Assembly (NCBI RefSeq): GCF_000312425.1
Contig: NZ_HE997181.1
Location: forward strand, 1,607,561-1,671,560
DNA length: 64,000 nt
From: Reyranella massiliensis 521
GTDB taxonomy: Bacteria; Pseudomonadota; Alphaproteobacteria; Reyranellales; Reyranellaceae
Reading direction: 5' to 3'
The translations under genes and the position numbers were made by a program. Positions 8,005 to 15,861 of the stretch are shown piece by piece (position 1 is the stretch's first letter; each line of letters begins with the position of its first letter). The notes below the pieces were generated by a model. That model searched no databases and was not told the origin of the DNA. It saw only the letters and a program-made list of their open reading frames with translations.

Positions 8005-8991
8005 ATGCCGGATCGCTTTCCACGGCTTTCGCGCCGCACTTTGCTTATTTCCGTGCCGGCCCTGGGCATGGCGCCGCTCGCGGCAATGGCGCAGTCCTAT
8101 CCGGACAAGCCCATAACGCTCGTTGTGCCGTTTCCGCCGGGGGCGGTGACCGACCGGGCGGGCCGTGCGCTCGGGGCGGAACTCGGCAAACGGTTGGGTC
8201 AGCAGGTGATCGTCGACAATGTCGGAGGAGCTTCCGGCACCCTGGCCGGCCAGAAGGTGCTGCGTGCGCGCCCCGACGGCTACACGCTGCTGATCGGCAC
8301 GGTCAACGATCTGGTCATGGCGCCGATCGTTCTCAAACAGGTGGGCTACTCAGCGAAGGATTTCACGCCGATTGCCAAGGTCTTCCAGGTTCCGACCATT
8401 CTGGTCGCCAACCCGGCGTTGCCCGCCGATACAGCCGATGAGTTCATCGACTACGCGAAGAAGCAGGGGCGGCCGGTGCCGCTCGGCGCCACGGGCCTCG
8501 CAACGCTGCAGACCGTCGGTGGTGTGATGTTCGCGGAGGCGGCGGGCTTCAAGTTCGACATCGTGCCCTACAAAGGAGGCGGGCCGCTCCTGACCGACCT
8601 GGTAGGCGGACAGGTTCAGGTCGCCACCATGGCGCTGGGCTCGGCGCTCAGTCTGATCCGTCAGGGCAAGCTCAAGTCGCTGGGCCTGATTTCGCTACGA
8701 CGCGATCCCACGGCGCCCGACCTGCCGACGGTGAACGAAGGAAAACTGGTCAAAGGGATCGAAGCCGATCTCTGGGGTGGTCTCGCCGGACCGGCAAACC
8801 TGCCGCCGGCCGTGGTCGCGCGCCTCTCGGCCGCGCTACGCGACATTCTCGCGGACCCATCGTTCAAGGAGTCCGAGGCGCGCGCGGGCAACGTTCTGGC
8901 CGAGTATGCCGATCCGGCATCGTTCGGGACGTTCGTGGCACGGGAAGAGGGGCGGCTGCGCGCATTGGCGGCGAGGGTCCAGCTGGAATAG
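8005..8991 (+). CDS. Bug-family (TctC-like) extracytoplasmic solute-binding protein (328 aa)
   Basis: The Bug signature is clear: YPDKPITLVVPFPPGAVTD after the signal peptide, ARPDGYTLLIG, FTPIAKVFQVPTILVANP, and the VPYKGGGPLLTDLVGGQV segment. The signal peptide starts with SRRTLL (Tat-like) and probably cleaves after AMA at residue 29. These proteins feed tripartite tricarboxylate transporters or act as sensors, binding dicarboxylates and similar acids. No TctA/TctB membrane genes are nearby, so it is an orphan binding protein. The divergent LysR gene is the likely regulator. Confidence 0.9.
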   Translation: MPDRFPRLSRRTLLISVPALGMAPLAAMAQSYPDKPITLVVPFPPGAVTDRAGRALGAELGKRLGQQVIVDNVGGASGTLAGQKVLRARPDGYTLLIGTVNDLVMAPIVLKQVGYSAKDFTPIAKVFQVPTILVANPALPADTADEFIDYAKKQGRPVPLGATGLATLQTVGGVMFAEAAGFKFDIVPYKGGGPLLTDLVGGQVQVATMALGSALSLIRQGKLKSLGLISLRRDPTAPDLPTVNEGKLVKGIEADLWGGLAGPANLPPAVVARLSAALRDILADPSFKESEARAGNVLAEYADPASFGTFVAREEGRLRALAARVQLE

Positions 8992-9037
8992 ACGACCGAT
9001 CCGGAGACGTCTCACTTGACGCGCTCGCGACTGCATA

Positions 9038-9057
9038 ATATTGCTATTTGGCAATAT
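9038..9057. promoter_or_regulatory. Candidate ArsR operator (perfect 7-6-7 inverted repeat)
   Basis: ATATTGC and GCAATAT flank a 6-base spacer, ending 19 bp before the ArsR start codon. A -35-like TTGACG lies at 9016-9021, so the palindrome would cover the -10 region. This position suits autorepression by the adjacent ArsR protein. Confidence 0.55.
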
Positions 9058-9076
9058 AGCCAAAAGGCAATTAATA

Positions 9077-9448
9077 ATGCTGCAATCCGGGCAACAACTT
9101 GATCTGGTCTTTGCTGCGCTCGCCGACCCGACACGGCGCGCGATCCTGGCGCGCCTCGCGGCCGGCGAGGCGACCGTCAACGAACTGGTCGAGCCATTCG
9201 ATCTCAGCCAGCCGACCATCTCCAAGCATCTGAAGGTGTTGGAAGGGGCGGGATTGGTGTCACGCGGCCGCGAGGCACAGTTCAGGCCGGTGCGCCTGAA
9301 CGCGGCGCCTCTCGAAACGGCCGCGCATTGGATCGGTGACTACCGCCGTTTCTGGGAAGAGAGCTTCGACCGGCTCGACGCCTATGCAAGTGAACTCCAT
9401 CGAAAGGAAAAGAATCATGGCCGCAAGCGCAAACGCAGCAGCAAGTGA
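9077..9448 (+). CDS. ArsR-family winged-helix repressor (123 aa)
   Basis: This is a compact winged-helix protein with the family core: ALADPTRRAILARLAAGEATV, then NELVEPFDLSQPTISKHLKVLEGAGLV and the wing SRGREAQFRPVRL. The cysteine metal-binding motif of arsenic or zinc sensors is missing, so it belongs to the metal-independent ArsR group often paired with AHSA1 proteins. The ATG at 9077, preceded by AAAAGG, is preferred to the in-frame TTG at 9041, which lies inside the operator-like palindrome. The downstream gene overlaps by 32 bp, suggesting translational coupling. Confidence 0.88.
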   Translation: MLQSGQQLDLVFAALADPTRRAILARLAAGEATVNELVEPFDLSQPTISKHLKVLEGAGLVSRGREAQFRPVRLNAAPLETAAHWIGDYRRFWEESFDRLDAYASELHRKEKNHGRKRKRSSK

Positions 9449-9923
9449 GTCGATCGCCGATCGTACCGTCGTCATCACTCGCGAACTCAATGCTCCGGTA
9501 CGCATCGTGTTCGAGGCGATGAGCAAGCCCGAGCATGTCATCAAATGGTTCGGGCCGGTCGGCTGGCCGCTGACCAAATGCGACATGGACTTCCGCGTCG
9601 GTGGCAAGTTCAGCTTTGCGATGACGGGTCCCAATGGCGTGCAGAACACGCCGTTCGGCGGCACCTATCGCGAGATCGTGCCCAACCAGCGCATCGTCTA
9701 CGACAACGGCTTCGAGATCGAAGGTGCGGGCAGGATGGTGCACACGATCACCCTTGAGGAGAAGCGGGATAAGACGTTGCTGACCTTCAGCACCCTTTTC
9801 GACACCGTGGCGATGCGCAACGAGCATGTCGGCATGGGTTTCGTTGTCGGTGTGAATTCCGGCTTCGATCAGCTCAACGATCTTGTCGATACGATGGCGC
9901 GCAGCGCCGGTCGCAAAGGTTGA
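9417..9923 (+). CDS. SRPBCC/AHSA1-domain protein (168 aa)
   Basis: It has the START-like fold of the AHSA1 (activator of Hsp90 ATPase homologue) group: VVITRELNAPVRIVFEAMSKPEHVIKWFGP, MDFRVGGKFSFAMTGPNG, FGGTYREIVPNQRIVYDNGFE, and the C-terminal helix GVNSGFDQLNDLVDTMA. The ligand of the hydrophobic cavity is unknown. Its ATG at 9417 follows GAAAGGAAAAG and lies inside the end of the ArsR gene, a very common ArsR-AHSA1 operon layout. Confidence 0.85.
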   Translation: MAASANAAASESIADRTVVITRELNAPVRIVFEAMSKPEHVIKWFGPVGWPLTKCDMDFRVGGKFSFAMTGPNGVQNTPFGGTYREIVPNQRIVYDNGFEIEGAGRMVHTITLEEKRDKTLLTFSTLFDTVAMRNEHVGMGFVVGVNSGFDQLNDLVDTMARSAGRKG

Positions 9924-9983
9924 TTGTCGTCGATTGCCGCCTACATGGGAACGACCCGAGCGAGGTAATGGGGCCTCGCAGCC

Positions 9984-10391
9984 ATGGCGGTAGTAATCAG
10001 CATGTTCGATCAGCTTCCCGGGGAACGCGGCTTCGACTTCGTTCCCGCGACGACGAGTCTCCTCTTCACCGTAGCGCCGGGGCTGGCGCTTGCCAGCATC
10101 GACGGTCTTCCTGCTCTGCCGTATGACACGGTCGACATGGCGATGAAGGCTGCATCCACCGTTTCGATGCCGGTCACGCAGGACATGGACGGCGTGTTGA
10201 CGCTTCAGCGTACTCTCGGTGCGGCCCTGCAGGCTGCCGGGCTTGGCGCCCATCTCACGCTGCCCGCGATATTGCTCCGTGAAGGGCAGCAGCCGGGCAC
10301 CTTGCCCATCCGCACGTTCGCTCTGGTCCAGCGCTTGCCCGAACATGATCGATATGTTCCGCTCGGGCAGTGGTCGCTCAACGATCGCTAG
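9984..10391 (+). CDS. Hypothetical protein (135 aa)
   Basis: I do not recognise this protein. It is soluble with no signal peptide, and it has alternating hydrophobic segments (FVPATTSLLFTVAPGLALASI, GAALQAAGLGAHLTLPAILL). It follows the AHSA1 gene by 60 bp and ends 12 bp before the YbaY-META gene, so it probably belongs to the same plus-strand transcript. A longer open frame exists on the other strand here, but its composition is that of antisense translation. Confidence 0.5.
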   Translation: MAVVISMFDQLPGERGFDFVPATTSLLFTVAPGLALASIDGLPALPYDTVDMAMKAASTVSMPVTQDMDGVLTLQRTLGAALQAAGLGAHLTLPAILLREGQQPGTLPIRTFALVQRLPEHDRYVPLGQWSLNDR

Positions 10392-10403
10392 GAGTTAGCG
10401 GCA

Positions 10404-11165
10404 GTGAGTATTTCGCGACGTCCTATCGTCGGCATCCTGGCGGCAGGCCTTCTGATACCAGCAGGGCAGGCGGCGGCCGAAGCCCGGACGATCAGCGGCA
10501 AGGTCGTCTATCGCGAGCGCATGATGTTGCCTCCGGGAGCCGTGGTCGAGGTCAAGCTGCTCGACATCTCGCTGGCCGATGCGCCTGCGAAGACGATCTC
10601 CGAAACGCGGATCACCGACGCGAAGGCCAGTCCGATTCCCTACACGCTGCGGTACGATTCTGCGCAGATCGACCCGCGACACACCTATGCCCTGCATGCC
10701 CGCATCCAGGAAGGCGACCGGCTGCTCTTCATCAGCACGACACGCCACACCGTTTTCGCCGGCGGCAAGGACGATGGTGAAATCCAGGTCGAAAATGTCG
10801 CCAGGCAAGCGCCGCCACCGCCGTCGTCGTCGTTGCCTGCGGGACGCTGGCTGGCGGAGGACATTCGCGGCCGCGGGGTGATCGACAATCTGCAGTCCGT
10901 GCTGGAAATCACCGCCGATGGAGTCGTGACCGGCAGCGGTGGTTGCAACCGCCTGCACGGACAGGCGACGATTTCGGGGGCGAGCCTCACTTTTGGGGCC
11001 ATCGCCAGTACGCGTATGGCCTGCCCACCGGCTGTCATGGACCAGGAAAGCAAATTCCTGTCTGCTCTCGAGGCAGTGCGGAGTTTCAGGATCGATTCGC
11101 AGCAGCGCAAACTTTTCTTCCTCGACGCTGCCGGCCGGCCGATCATGCGGCTGTCGTCCCTGTGA
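10404..11165 (+). CDS. YbaY-like plus META domain fusion, secreted (253 aa)
   Basis: A signal peptide (about 1-25, cleaving near AAA) leads into a YbaY-type beta-sandwich (about 28-130: TISGKVVYRERMMLPPGAVVEVKLLDISLAD, then HTYALHARIQEGDRLLFIST). A Pro/Ser linker follows, then a META (HslJ-type) domain (about 147-252) with the diagnostic GSGGCNRLHGQ and FGAIASTRMACP motifs. Both domains occur in envelope stress proteins and this combination is known in proteobacteria. There is no lipobox Cys, so it is probably a free periplasmic protein. The start codon is GTG. Confidence 0.85.
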   Translation: MSISRRPIVGILAAGLLIPAGQAAAEARTISGKVVYRERMMLPPGAVVEVKLLDISLADAPAKTISETRITDAKASPIPYTLRYDSAQIDPRHTYALHARIQEGDRLLFISTTRHTVFAGGKDDGEIQVENVARQAPPPPSSSLPAGRWLAEDIRGRGVIDNLQSVLEITADGVVTGSGGCNRLHGQATISGASLTFGAIASTRMACPPAVMDQESKFLSALEAVRSFRIDSQQRKLFFLDAAGRPIMRLSSL

Positions 11166-11175
11166 GAGTCAGCCG

Positions 11176-11529
11176 ATGTCCGTTGTCATCTATGGAATCA
11201 AGAACTGCGATACGATGAAGAAGGCGCGCGCCTGGCTCGACAAGAAAGGCATCGCCTACGATTTTCACGATTACAAGAACGCCGGGATCGAGCGCGGCCG
11301 CCTCGAAGGGTGGGCCAGGAAGGCCGGCTGGGAGACCTTGCTCAATCGGGCCGGCACGACCTTCCGCAAGCTGCCTGAAGGGGACAAGGAAGGTCTGACG
11401 GAGACGAAGGCGATCGCCCTGATGATCGCGAACCCGTCGATGATCAAACGGCCCGTGCTCGAAACCGGCGGAAAGCTGCTCGTGGGGTTCAAGCCCGCTC
11501 AGTACGAAGAGGCGCTGGATCGCAGTTAG
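11176..11529 (+). CDS. Spx/ArsC-like thioredoxin-fold protein, YffB type (117 aa)
   Basis: The start VIYGIKNCDTMKKARAWLDKKGIAYDFHDYK is the YffB/Spx/ArsC thioredoxin-fold pattern, with one redox Cys at position 11 and no resolving CXXC partner. The later RTGTTFRKLPE-type and PSMIKRPVLETGGKLLVGFK segments match the ArsC-like family. YffB has been suggested to be a glutathione-dependent thiol reductase. Arsenate reduction is not supported by context, since no ars genes are nearby. The gene starts 10 bp after the META fusion gene. Confidence 0.85.
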   Translation: MSVVIYGIKNCDTMKKARAWLDKKGIAYDFHDYKNAGIERGRLEGWARKAGWETLLNRAGTTFRKLPEGDKEGLTETKAIALMIANPSMIKRPVLETGGKLLVGFKPAQYEEALDRS

Positions 11530-11564
11530 GCCGTTATCATTTGCTTATTTTATTATGGAACTTC

Positions 11565-11591
11565 AGTGTATTAACTGGGGTTATTGACACT
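11565..11591. repeat. Imperfect palindrome in an AT-rich gap
   Basis: AGTGT-A-TTAAC faces GTTATT-GACACT around a TGGG centre. It lies in an unusually AT-rich stretch (11530-11696) between the Spx-like gene and a small lipoprotein gene. It could be an operator or an mRNA hairpin for the lipoprotein gene. Nothing else is seen in the gap. Confidence 0.4.
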
Positions 11592-11696
11592 AAAGGTGAA
11601 ATACCTGATGGTTGTCCCATAAAGCCTTAAGCGGCCAAGATAATTCATTTCTCGCGACTGAGTCTGTCGTTTCTCCCCTCAATTTCGAGGTCAAAG

Positions 11697-11915
11697 ATGC
11701 GTTCCCGAATCCTTGCGCTTTGCGCGGCTCCTCTTTTCCTGTCGCTGGCTGCCTGTGGCGATACGTGGGGCGAGCGCGCAGTGACGGGGGCCGGCATCGG
11801 CGCCGGTACTGGTCTGGCGGTCGGCGCGGTGGCTGGCTGGCCGCTTCTTGCGCCTGTCCTGGTCGGCACGGCAGTCGGCGCCGGCATTGGCGCGGCAACC
11901 ACGCCGAAACACTGA
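11697..11915 (+). CDS. Small glycine-zipper lipoprotein (72 aa)
   Basis: A signal sequence ends in the lipobox SLAAC (Cys20). It is followed by a Gly/Ala-rich segment with GxxxG spacing (TGAGIGAGTGLAVGAVAG, then VGTAVGAGIGAATT), the glycine-zipper pattern that packs membrane helices. Small lipoproteins of this kind sit in the outer membrane. Function unknown. The gene is convergent with the DUF2794 gene. Confidence 0.7.
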   Translation: MRSRILALCAAPLFLSLAACGDTWGERAVTGAGIGAGTGLAVGAVAGWPLLAPVLVGTAVGAGIGAATTPKH

Positions 11916-11924
11916 AAACAGGGT

Positions 11925-12260
11925 TCAGCGAAGCAGCAGCTTGAGCTTGCGGTCGAAGACGCGGAGCACGTCTTCGAGCGAGTCGCCGTGCGCCAGCTTG
12001 CGCGGCCCGTTGTAGACCATGTAGCCGCCCCCTGAGCCGCCCCCGGGGACCTTGGCTATAGCAAAAAGCGGCTGCTCAGCGGTGTGTCGGAAGATCGAGA
12101 AAATGGCCATGCCCGGCCGGAAGTCGATGGCGTAATCGCGCCACTCGCCGGAGGCGACCCGCATGCTGTAAAGGTTCAGCAGCCGGGACAGTTCTCGCCG
12201 GTCGAATGAGACAATGCGGCGTCGGGCCCTTTGATCGGCCAAACGGTACAAGTTGGTCAT
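11925..12260 (-). CDS. DUF2794 family protein (111 aa)
   Basis: The pattern SFDRRELSRLLNLYSMRVASGEWRDYAIDF and ISRHTAEQPLFAI-type centre (here FSIFRHTAEQPLFAIAKVP) with a YMVYNGPRKLAHG strand match the alphaproteobacterial DUF2794 family. These are small soluble proteins of unknown function, and the family supports the taxonomic assignment. It is divergent from the YfgM-like gene across a 163-bp gap that contains a short GGCGG/CCGCC hairpin. Confidence 0.8.
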   Translation of the reverse strand: MTNLYRLADQRARRRIVSFDRRELSRLLNLYSMRVASGEWRDYAIDFRPGMAIFSIFRHTAEQPLFAIAKVPGGGSGGGYMVYNGPRKLAHGDSLEDVLRVFDRKLKLLLR

Positions 12261-12423
12261 GCCGCGATGTTTTCGGTCATGTCGTTGCCATGAATTCTTG
12301 CAGAACGGTGAATGGGGGTAAAGCGCCCTCCCGACGGCTTCGGCTGGTTTGCCAAAGGCCGGGGGGGCGGCTATGAACCGCCGCTGAAGCTGTTGATATT
12401 TCGCGATAATCCGGGAGCCCTGC

Positions 12424-13071
12424 GTGTCCGACTCCGCCGCGTTTCAAGAAATCGACGATGCCGTCCGCAAGGACGAGATGAAGGAGTGGTGGGGACGATA
12501 CGGTACCTGGGTGGTCGCCGCCGCCGTCGTCGTCGTTGTCGGGGCTGCAGGCCTCGTGGGTTGGCGCCAGTACGATCAGGCGCAGCGCGGGGCTGCGAGT
12601 GCGGCCTATTCGGCAGCCCTCGCGCTCGCCGCGACCGATCCGGCGGCCGCACGCGCCGAACTCGAGAAGCAATCGACCAGCGCGGCCGAGCCCTACCGTT
12701 CGCTGGCTGCCATGGTGGCTGCTCAGCTGCGCGCGACGCACGAGGAGCAGGTGACGGCACTGGTCGCCGTCGCGCCAAGCCTGCCGGCCCGAGAGCTCGG
12801 CGACCTTGCGATGGTGATTGCCGGCTTCAAGAGCGTCGGTACGCCGAAGGCGCAGGAGACGATGGCGCTGCTCGAGCCGCTCGGCGCAGTCGACCGGCCC
12901 TTTCAGTTGAGCGTGCACGAGCTGCAGGCGATGGCGGCAATGGGGAAGGGCGATGCCAAGCGCGCCCAGCAACTTTGGACGGAAATCACCAAGGACCGGG
13001 CAGCGCCGCAGGGCATGGCCCAGCGCGCATCAGCGATGCTCAGCGTCCACGGCGCGGCGGAGGCGAAGTAA
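12424..13071 (+). CDS. YfgM-like tetratricopeptide membrane protein (215 aa)
   Basis: A short cytoplasmic N-terminus rich in charged residues (AVRKDEMKEWWGRYG) precedes one transmembrane helix (about 29-47). A periplasmic domain of TPR-like helices follows (AAYSAALALAATDPAAARAELEK, GDLAMVIAGFKSVG). This matches the YfgM/TPR_21 family, whose E. coli member works with SecYEG and periplasmic chaperones. It starts with GTG and is followed 4 bp later by bamB, the same yfgM-bamB-der order as in many proteobacteria. Confidence 0.85.
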   Translation: MSDSAAFQEIDDAVRKDEMKEWWGRYGTWVVAAAVVVVVGAAGLVGWRQYDQAQRGAASAAYSAALALAATDPAAARAELEKQSTSAAEPYRSLAAMVAAQLRATHEEQVTALVAVAPSLPARELGDLAMVIAGFKSVGTPKAQETMALLEPLGAVDRPFQLSVHELQAMAAMGKGDAKRAQQLWTEITKDRAAPQGMAQRASAMLSVHGAAEAK

Positions 13072-13075
13072 TTCC

Positions 13076-14416
13076 ATGCAAAGCGTATTCCGCACCGTTG
13101 TCGATCCTCGGCTTCTGCTCACTGCCACGCTGCTGACTGTCTCTCTGTCGAGCTGTGACTGGTTCGAGAAGAGCAAGCAGCCGCTGCCGGGCGAGCGCAT
13201 TTCCGTGCTGGGCGACCGGCGCGACCTCGAAGCCGACAAGGACGTCGCCAATGTCGACGTGGTCCTGCCGGCACCAGTGGTCAACGAATCCTGGCCGCAA
13301 TCCGGTGGCTTCGCCAACCATGCGATGCATAACCTCGCCATCAACGACTCGCCGCAGATCATCTGGACGGCCGATGTCGGCGCTGGTTCGACAGCGTCGC
13401 GGACCCTCACCACGGCCCCGGTCGTGGCCGACGGCAAGGTCTTCGCCAAGGATGCCGGCAGCACCGTTACGGCTTTCGATGCCAACACGGGCGCGGTCCT
13501 GTGGCGGGTGACGCTCAAGCCGGAGAAAGCGCGCGACAGCGACGAGTTCGGCGGCGGCCTGGCCTATTATGGCGGCAAGCTGTTCGTGACGACGGGCTTT
13601 GCGACGGTCTATTCTCTCGATCCCAACTCGGGCAAGGAAGACTGGGCCTCGACCGTAAGCGCGCCCGTGCGCGGCGCGCCGCTGGTCTTTGCCGACCGCG
13701 TGTTCGTGGTTGCCATCGACAATAAGCTGCAGGCGCTGGCCGCGTCCGACGGTTCGGACCTCTGGCAGTTCAGCGGCCTGCAGGAAAGCGCCGGCTATGT
13801 CGGCGGTAACAGCCCGGCCGGTTCCGGCGACGTCGTGGTGGCCCCGTTCTCGTCGGGCGAGCTGGTCGCGTTGCGTATCGACAATGGCCGGCCGGTGTGG
13901 AACGAAACGCTCATCGGCGCGCGTGGCGACATCCGTGCCTTCGGCAATCTCACCGACATTCGCGGCCGTCCGGTGATCGATCGCGGCCTCGTGCTGGCGA
14001 TGGGCTCGGCCGGCCAGATTGCCGCCATCGACCTCAGGTCCGGCCAGCGCCAGTGGGATCGCAATATCGGCGGCAGCCAGACTCCCTGGGTGGCAGGACG
14101 CTTCGTCTTCGTGCTGACCAGCACGGCCGACGTCGCCGCCATCCTGCGCGACAGTGGCAAGGTGCGCTGGGTGACGCCTCTCACGCAATACGAAGACGAC
14201 AAGCGTCGCCGGCCTACGCTGTGGGGCGGACCTGTGCTGGCGGGCGATCGCCTGCTGATCACGAGCTCGCTCGGCGACCTTCTGGCCGTGTCGCCCTATA
14301 CCGGCGAGATCCTGGGCAAGATCGACGTGCGCGACCGCGTGCGTCTCGGTCCGGTGATCGCCAACCGCACGATCTACGTGCTGTCCGATTCGGGGCGGCT
14401 CATTGCCCTCCGCTGA
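13076..14416 (+). CDS. bamB: Outer-membrane assembly lipoprotein BamB (446 aa)
   Basis: The signal peptide ends in the lipobox LSSC (Cys27). The rest is an eight-bladed beta-propeller of PQQ-like repeats; blades are seen as GKVFAKDAGSTVTAFDANTGAVLWR, KLFVTTGFATVYSLDPNSGKEDW and similar. BamB helps BamA fold outer-membrane beta-barrel proteins from the periplasmic side. It is longer than the E. coli protein, mainly through an N-terminal stretch after the lipobox. It lies between the YfgM-like gene and der, and its stop overlaps the der start by 14 bp. Confidence 0.9.
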   Translation: MQSVFRTVVDPRLLLTATLLTVSLSSCDWFEKSKQPLPGERISVLGDRRDLEADKDVANVDVVLPAPVVNESWPQSGGFANHAMHNLAINDSPQIIWTADVGAGSTASRTLTTAPVVADGKVFAKDAGSTVTAFDANTGAVLWRVTLKPEKARDSDEFGGGLAYYGGKLFVTTGFATVYSLDPNSGKEDWASTVSAPVRGAPLVFADRVFVVAIDNKLQALAASDGSDLWQFSGLQESAGYVGGNSPAGSGDVVVAPFSSGELVALRIDNGRPVWNETLIGARGDIRAFGNLTDIRGRPVIDRGLVLAMGSAGQIAAIDLRSGQRQWDRNIGGSQTPWVAGRFVFVLTSTADVAAILRDSGKVRWVTPLTQYEDDKRRRPTLWGGPVLAGDRLLITSSLGDLLAVSPYTGEILGKIDVRDRVRLGPVIANRTIYVLSDSGRLIALR

Positions 14417-15854
14417 AGATCGCGGGCTGACCCCCGGGCTGGCCAAGAGCCTGCCCCGGGTCGCCATCGTCGGCCGTCCCAATGTCGGCAAGTCGACGCT
14501 GTTCAACCGACTGGTTGGCCGGCGCCGGGCCATCGTCGACGACACGCCGGGCGTTACACGCGACATCCGCGAGCAACCGGCGCAGCTCGGCGATCTTGCC
14601 TTCACCTTGCTCGACACCGCAGGCTGGGAGACGGCCGGTGGCGAGGCGCTCGAAGCGCGCATGCGCCGCTTCACCGAGCGGGCCATCGAGAGTTCCGACG
14701 TCGTCCTGTTCCTGATCGACGCGCGTGCCGGGATCTTGCCGCTCGACGAGAGCTTCGCCGGCTGGCTGCGCAAGCGTTCGGCTAAAGTGATCCTCGTGGC
14801 CAACAAGTGCGAGGGCCGCGCGGGACAGCAGGGGCTTGCCGAGGCACACGGGCTGGGACTGGGCGAGCCGATCCCTGTTTCCGCGGAACATGGCGAGGGC
14901 CTGAGCGACCTGCACGAAGCACTCGGCCGCCATATCGAGCCCATGCCCGAAGAGGACGAGGAAGCAGAAGAGGGCGAAGGCGACGACGAGGCAGGAGATC
15001 TGGCGCCTGGCCGCCCGCTGCTTCTGGCCATCGTCGGCCGTCCCAATGTCGGCAAGTCGACCCTGCTCAACCGCCTGGTAGGCGAGGAGCGCGTGCTCAC
15101 CGGCCCCGAAGCCGGCATCACGCGCGATGCGATCCGCGTCGAATGGGAATGGAAGGGCCGGCCGGTCCGCCTCGTCGATACGGCGGGCATGCGGCGCAGG
15201 AGCCGTATCGAGGCCAAGCTGGAAGCGGCTTCCGTCGCCGACACGCTCGACACGATACGCCTGGCCGACGTGGCCGTGGTCGTCCTCGATGCCGGCGACA
15301 TGGCCGAGAAGCAGGACCTCAACATTGCCGGATGGGTGATCGAGGAGGGGCGCGCCCTTGTGATCGCCGTCAACAAGACGGACCTGCTGGCCGACGATCA
15401 GTCACAATCCACTAAAGCATGGCGCAAGCTGCGCGACCGGCTCGAAACATCTTTCGCCCAGGTCAAGGACGTCCCGATCGTCGGCTTCTCGGCAATGAGC
15501 GGCCGCGGCGTCGAGCGTCTGATGCCGAAGGTCTTCGAGACCTACGAGATCTGGAACAAGCGCGTGCCGACGCCCAAGCTCAATCGCTGGCTGCGCGAGA
15601 TGGAGACGCTTCATCCGCCGCCGCTGGCAAGCAACGGCCGGCGCATCCGGCTACGCTTCATGACCCAGATCAAGCGTCGGCCGCCGACCTTCGTCCTGTC
15701 GGTCAGCCAGCCCGAGGAGTTGGGCGACGACTATCTGCGCTATCTCACCAATCGCCTGCGCGACGATTTCGGCATGCCCGGCGTGCCGATCCGGCTCACC
15801 ATGCGCAAGCCCAAGAATCCCTACGAAGGCCGCCGCACGAAGAAGAAGCGCTAG
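14403..15854 (+). CDS. der: Ribosome-assembly GTPase Der (EngA) (483 aa)
   Basis: Two tandem GTPase domains each carry GRPNVGKST (first near residues 24-32, second near 212-220), DTAG switch motifs and NKCE or NKTD base-recognition motifs. A KH-like domain (from about 375) ends in the basic tail GRRTKKKR. The domains are joined by a very acidic linker rich in Glu and Asp (about 180-198). Der acts in 50S subunit assembly. The start is a TTG inside the end of bamB, which implies translational coupling. Confidence 0.93.
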   Translation: MPSAEDRGLTPGLAKSLPRVAIVGRPNVGKSTLFNRLVGRRRAIVDDTPGVTRDIREQPAQLGDLAFTLLDTAGWETAGGEALEARMRRFTERAIESSDVVLFLIDARAGILPLDESFAGWLRKRSAKVILVANKCEGRAGQQGLAEAHGLGLGEPIPVSAEHGEGLSDLHEALGRHIEPMPEEDEEAEEGEGDDEAGDLAPGRPLLLAIVGRPNVGKSTLLNRLVGEERVLTGPEAGITRDAIRVEWEWKGRPVRLVDTAGMRRRSRIEAKLEAASVADTLDTIRLADVAVVVLDAGDMAEKQDLNIAGWVIEEGRALVIAVNKTDLLADDQSQSTKAWRKLRDRLETSFAQVKDVPIVGFSAMSGRGVERLMPKVFETYEIWNKRVPTPKLNRWLREMETLHPPPLASNGRRIRLRFMTQIKRRPPTFVLSVSQPEELGDDYLRYLTNRLRDDFGMPGVPIRLTMRKPKNPYEGRRTKKKR

Positions 15855-15861
15855 GCGCTCA

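Noticed and set aside
9282..10346. 354-codon minus-strand frame
   Set aside because: Covers the well-supported AHSA1 gene in antisense and lacks any domain or ribosome binding site.
13040..15376. Long open frame on the minus strand (778 codons) opposite bamB and der
   Set aside because: It is antisense to two clear genes, is rich in Arg/Ala/Ser with no domain, and reflects high-GC codon structure.
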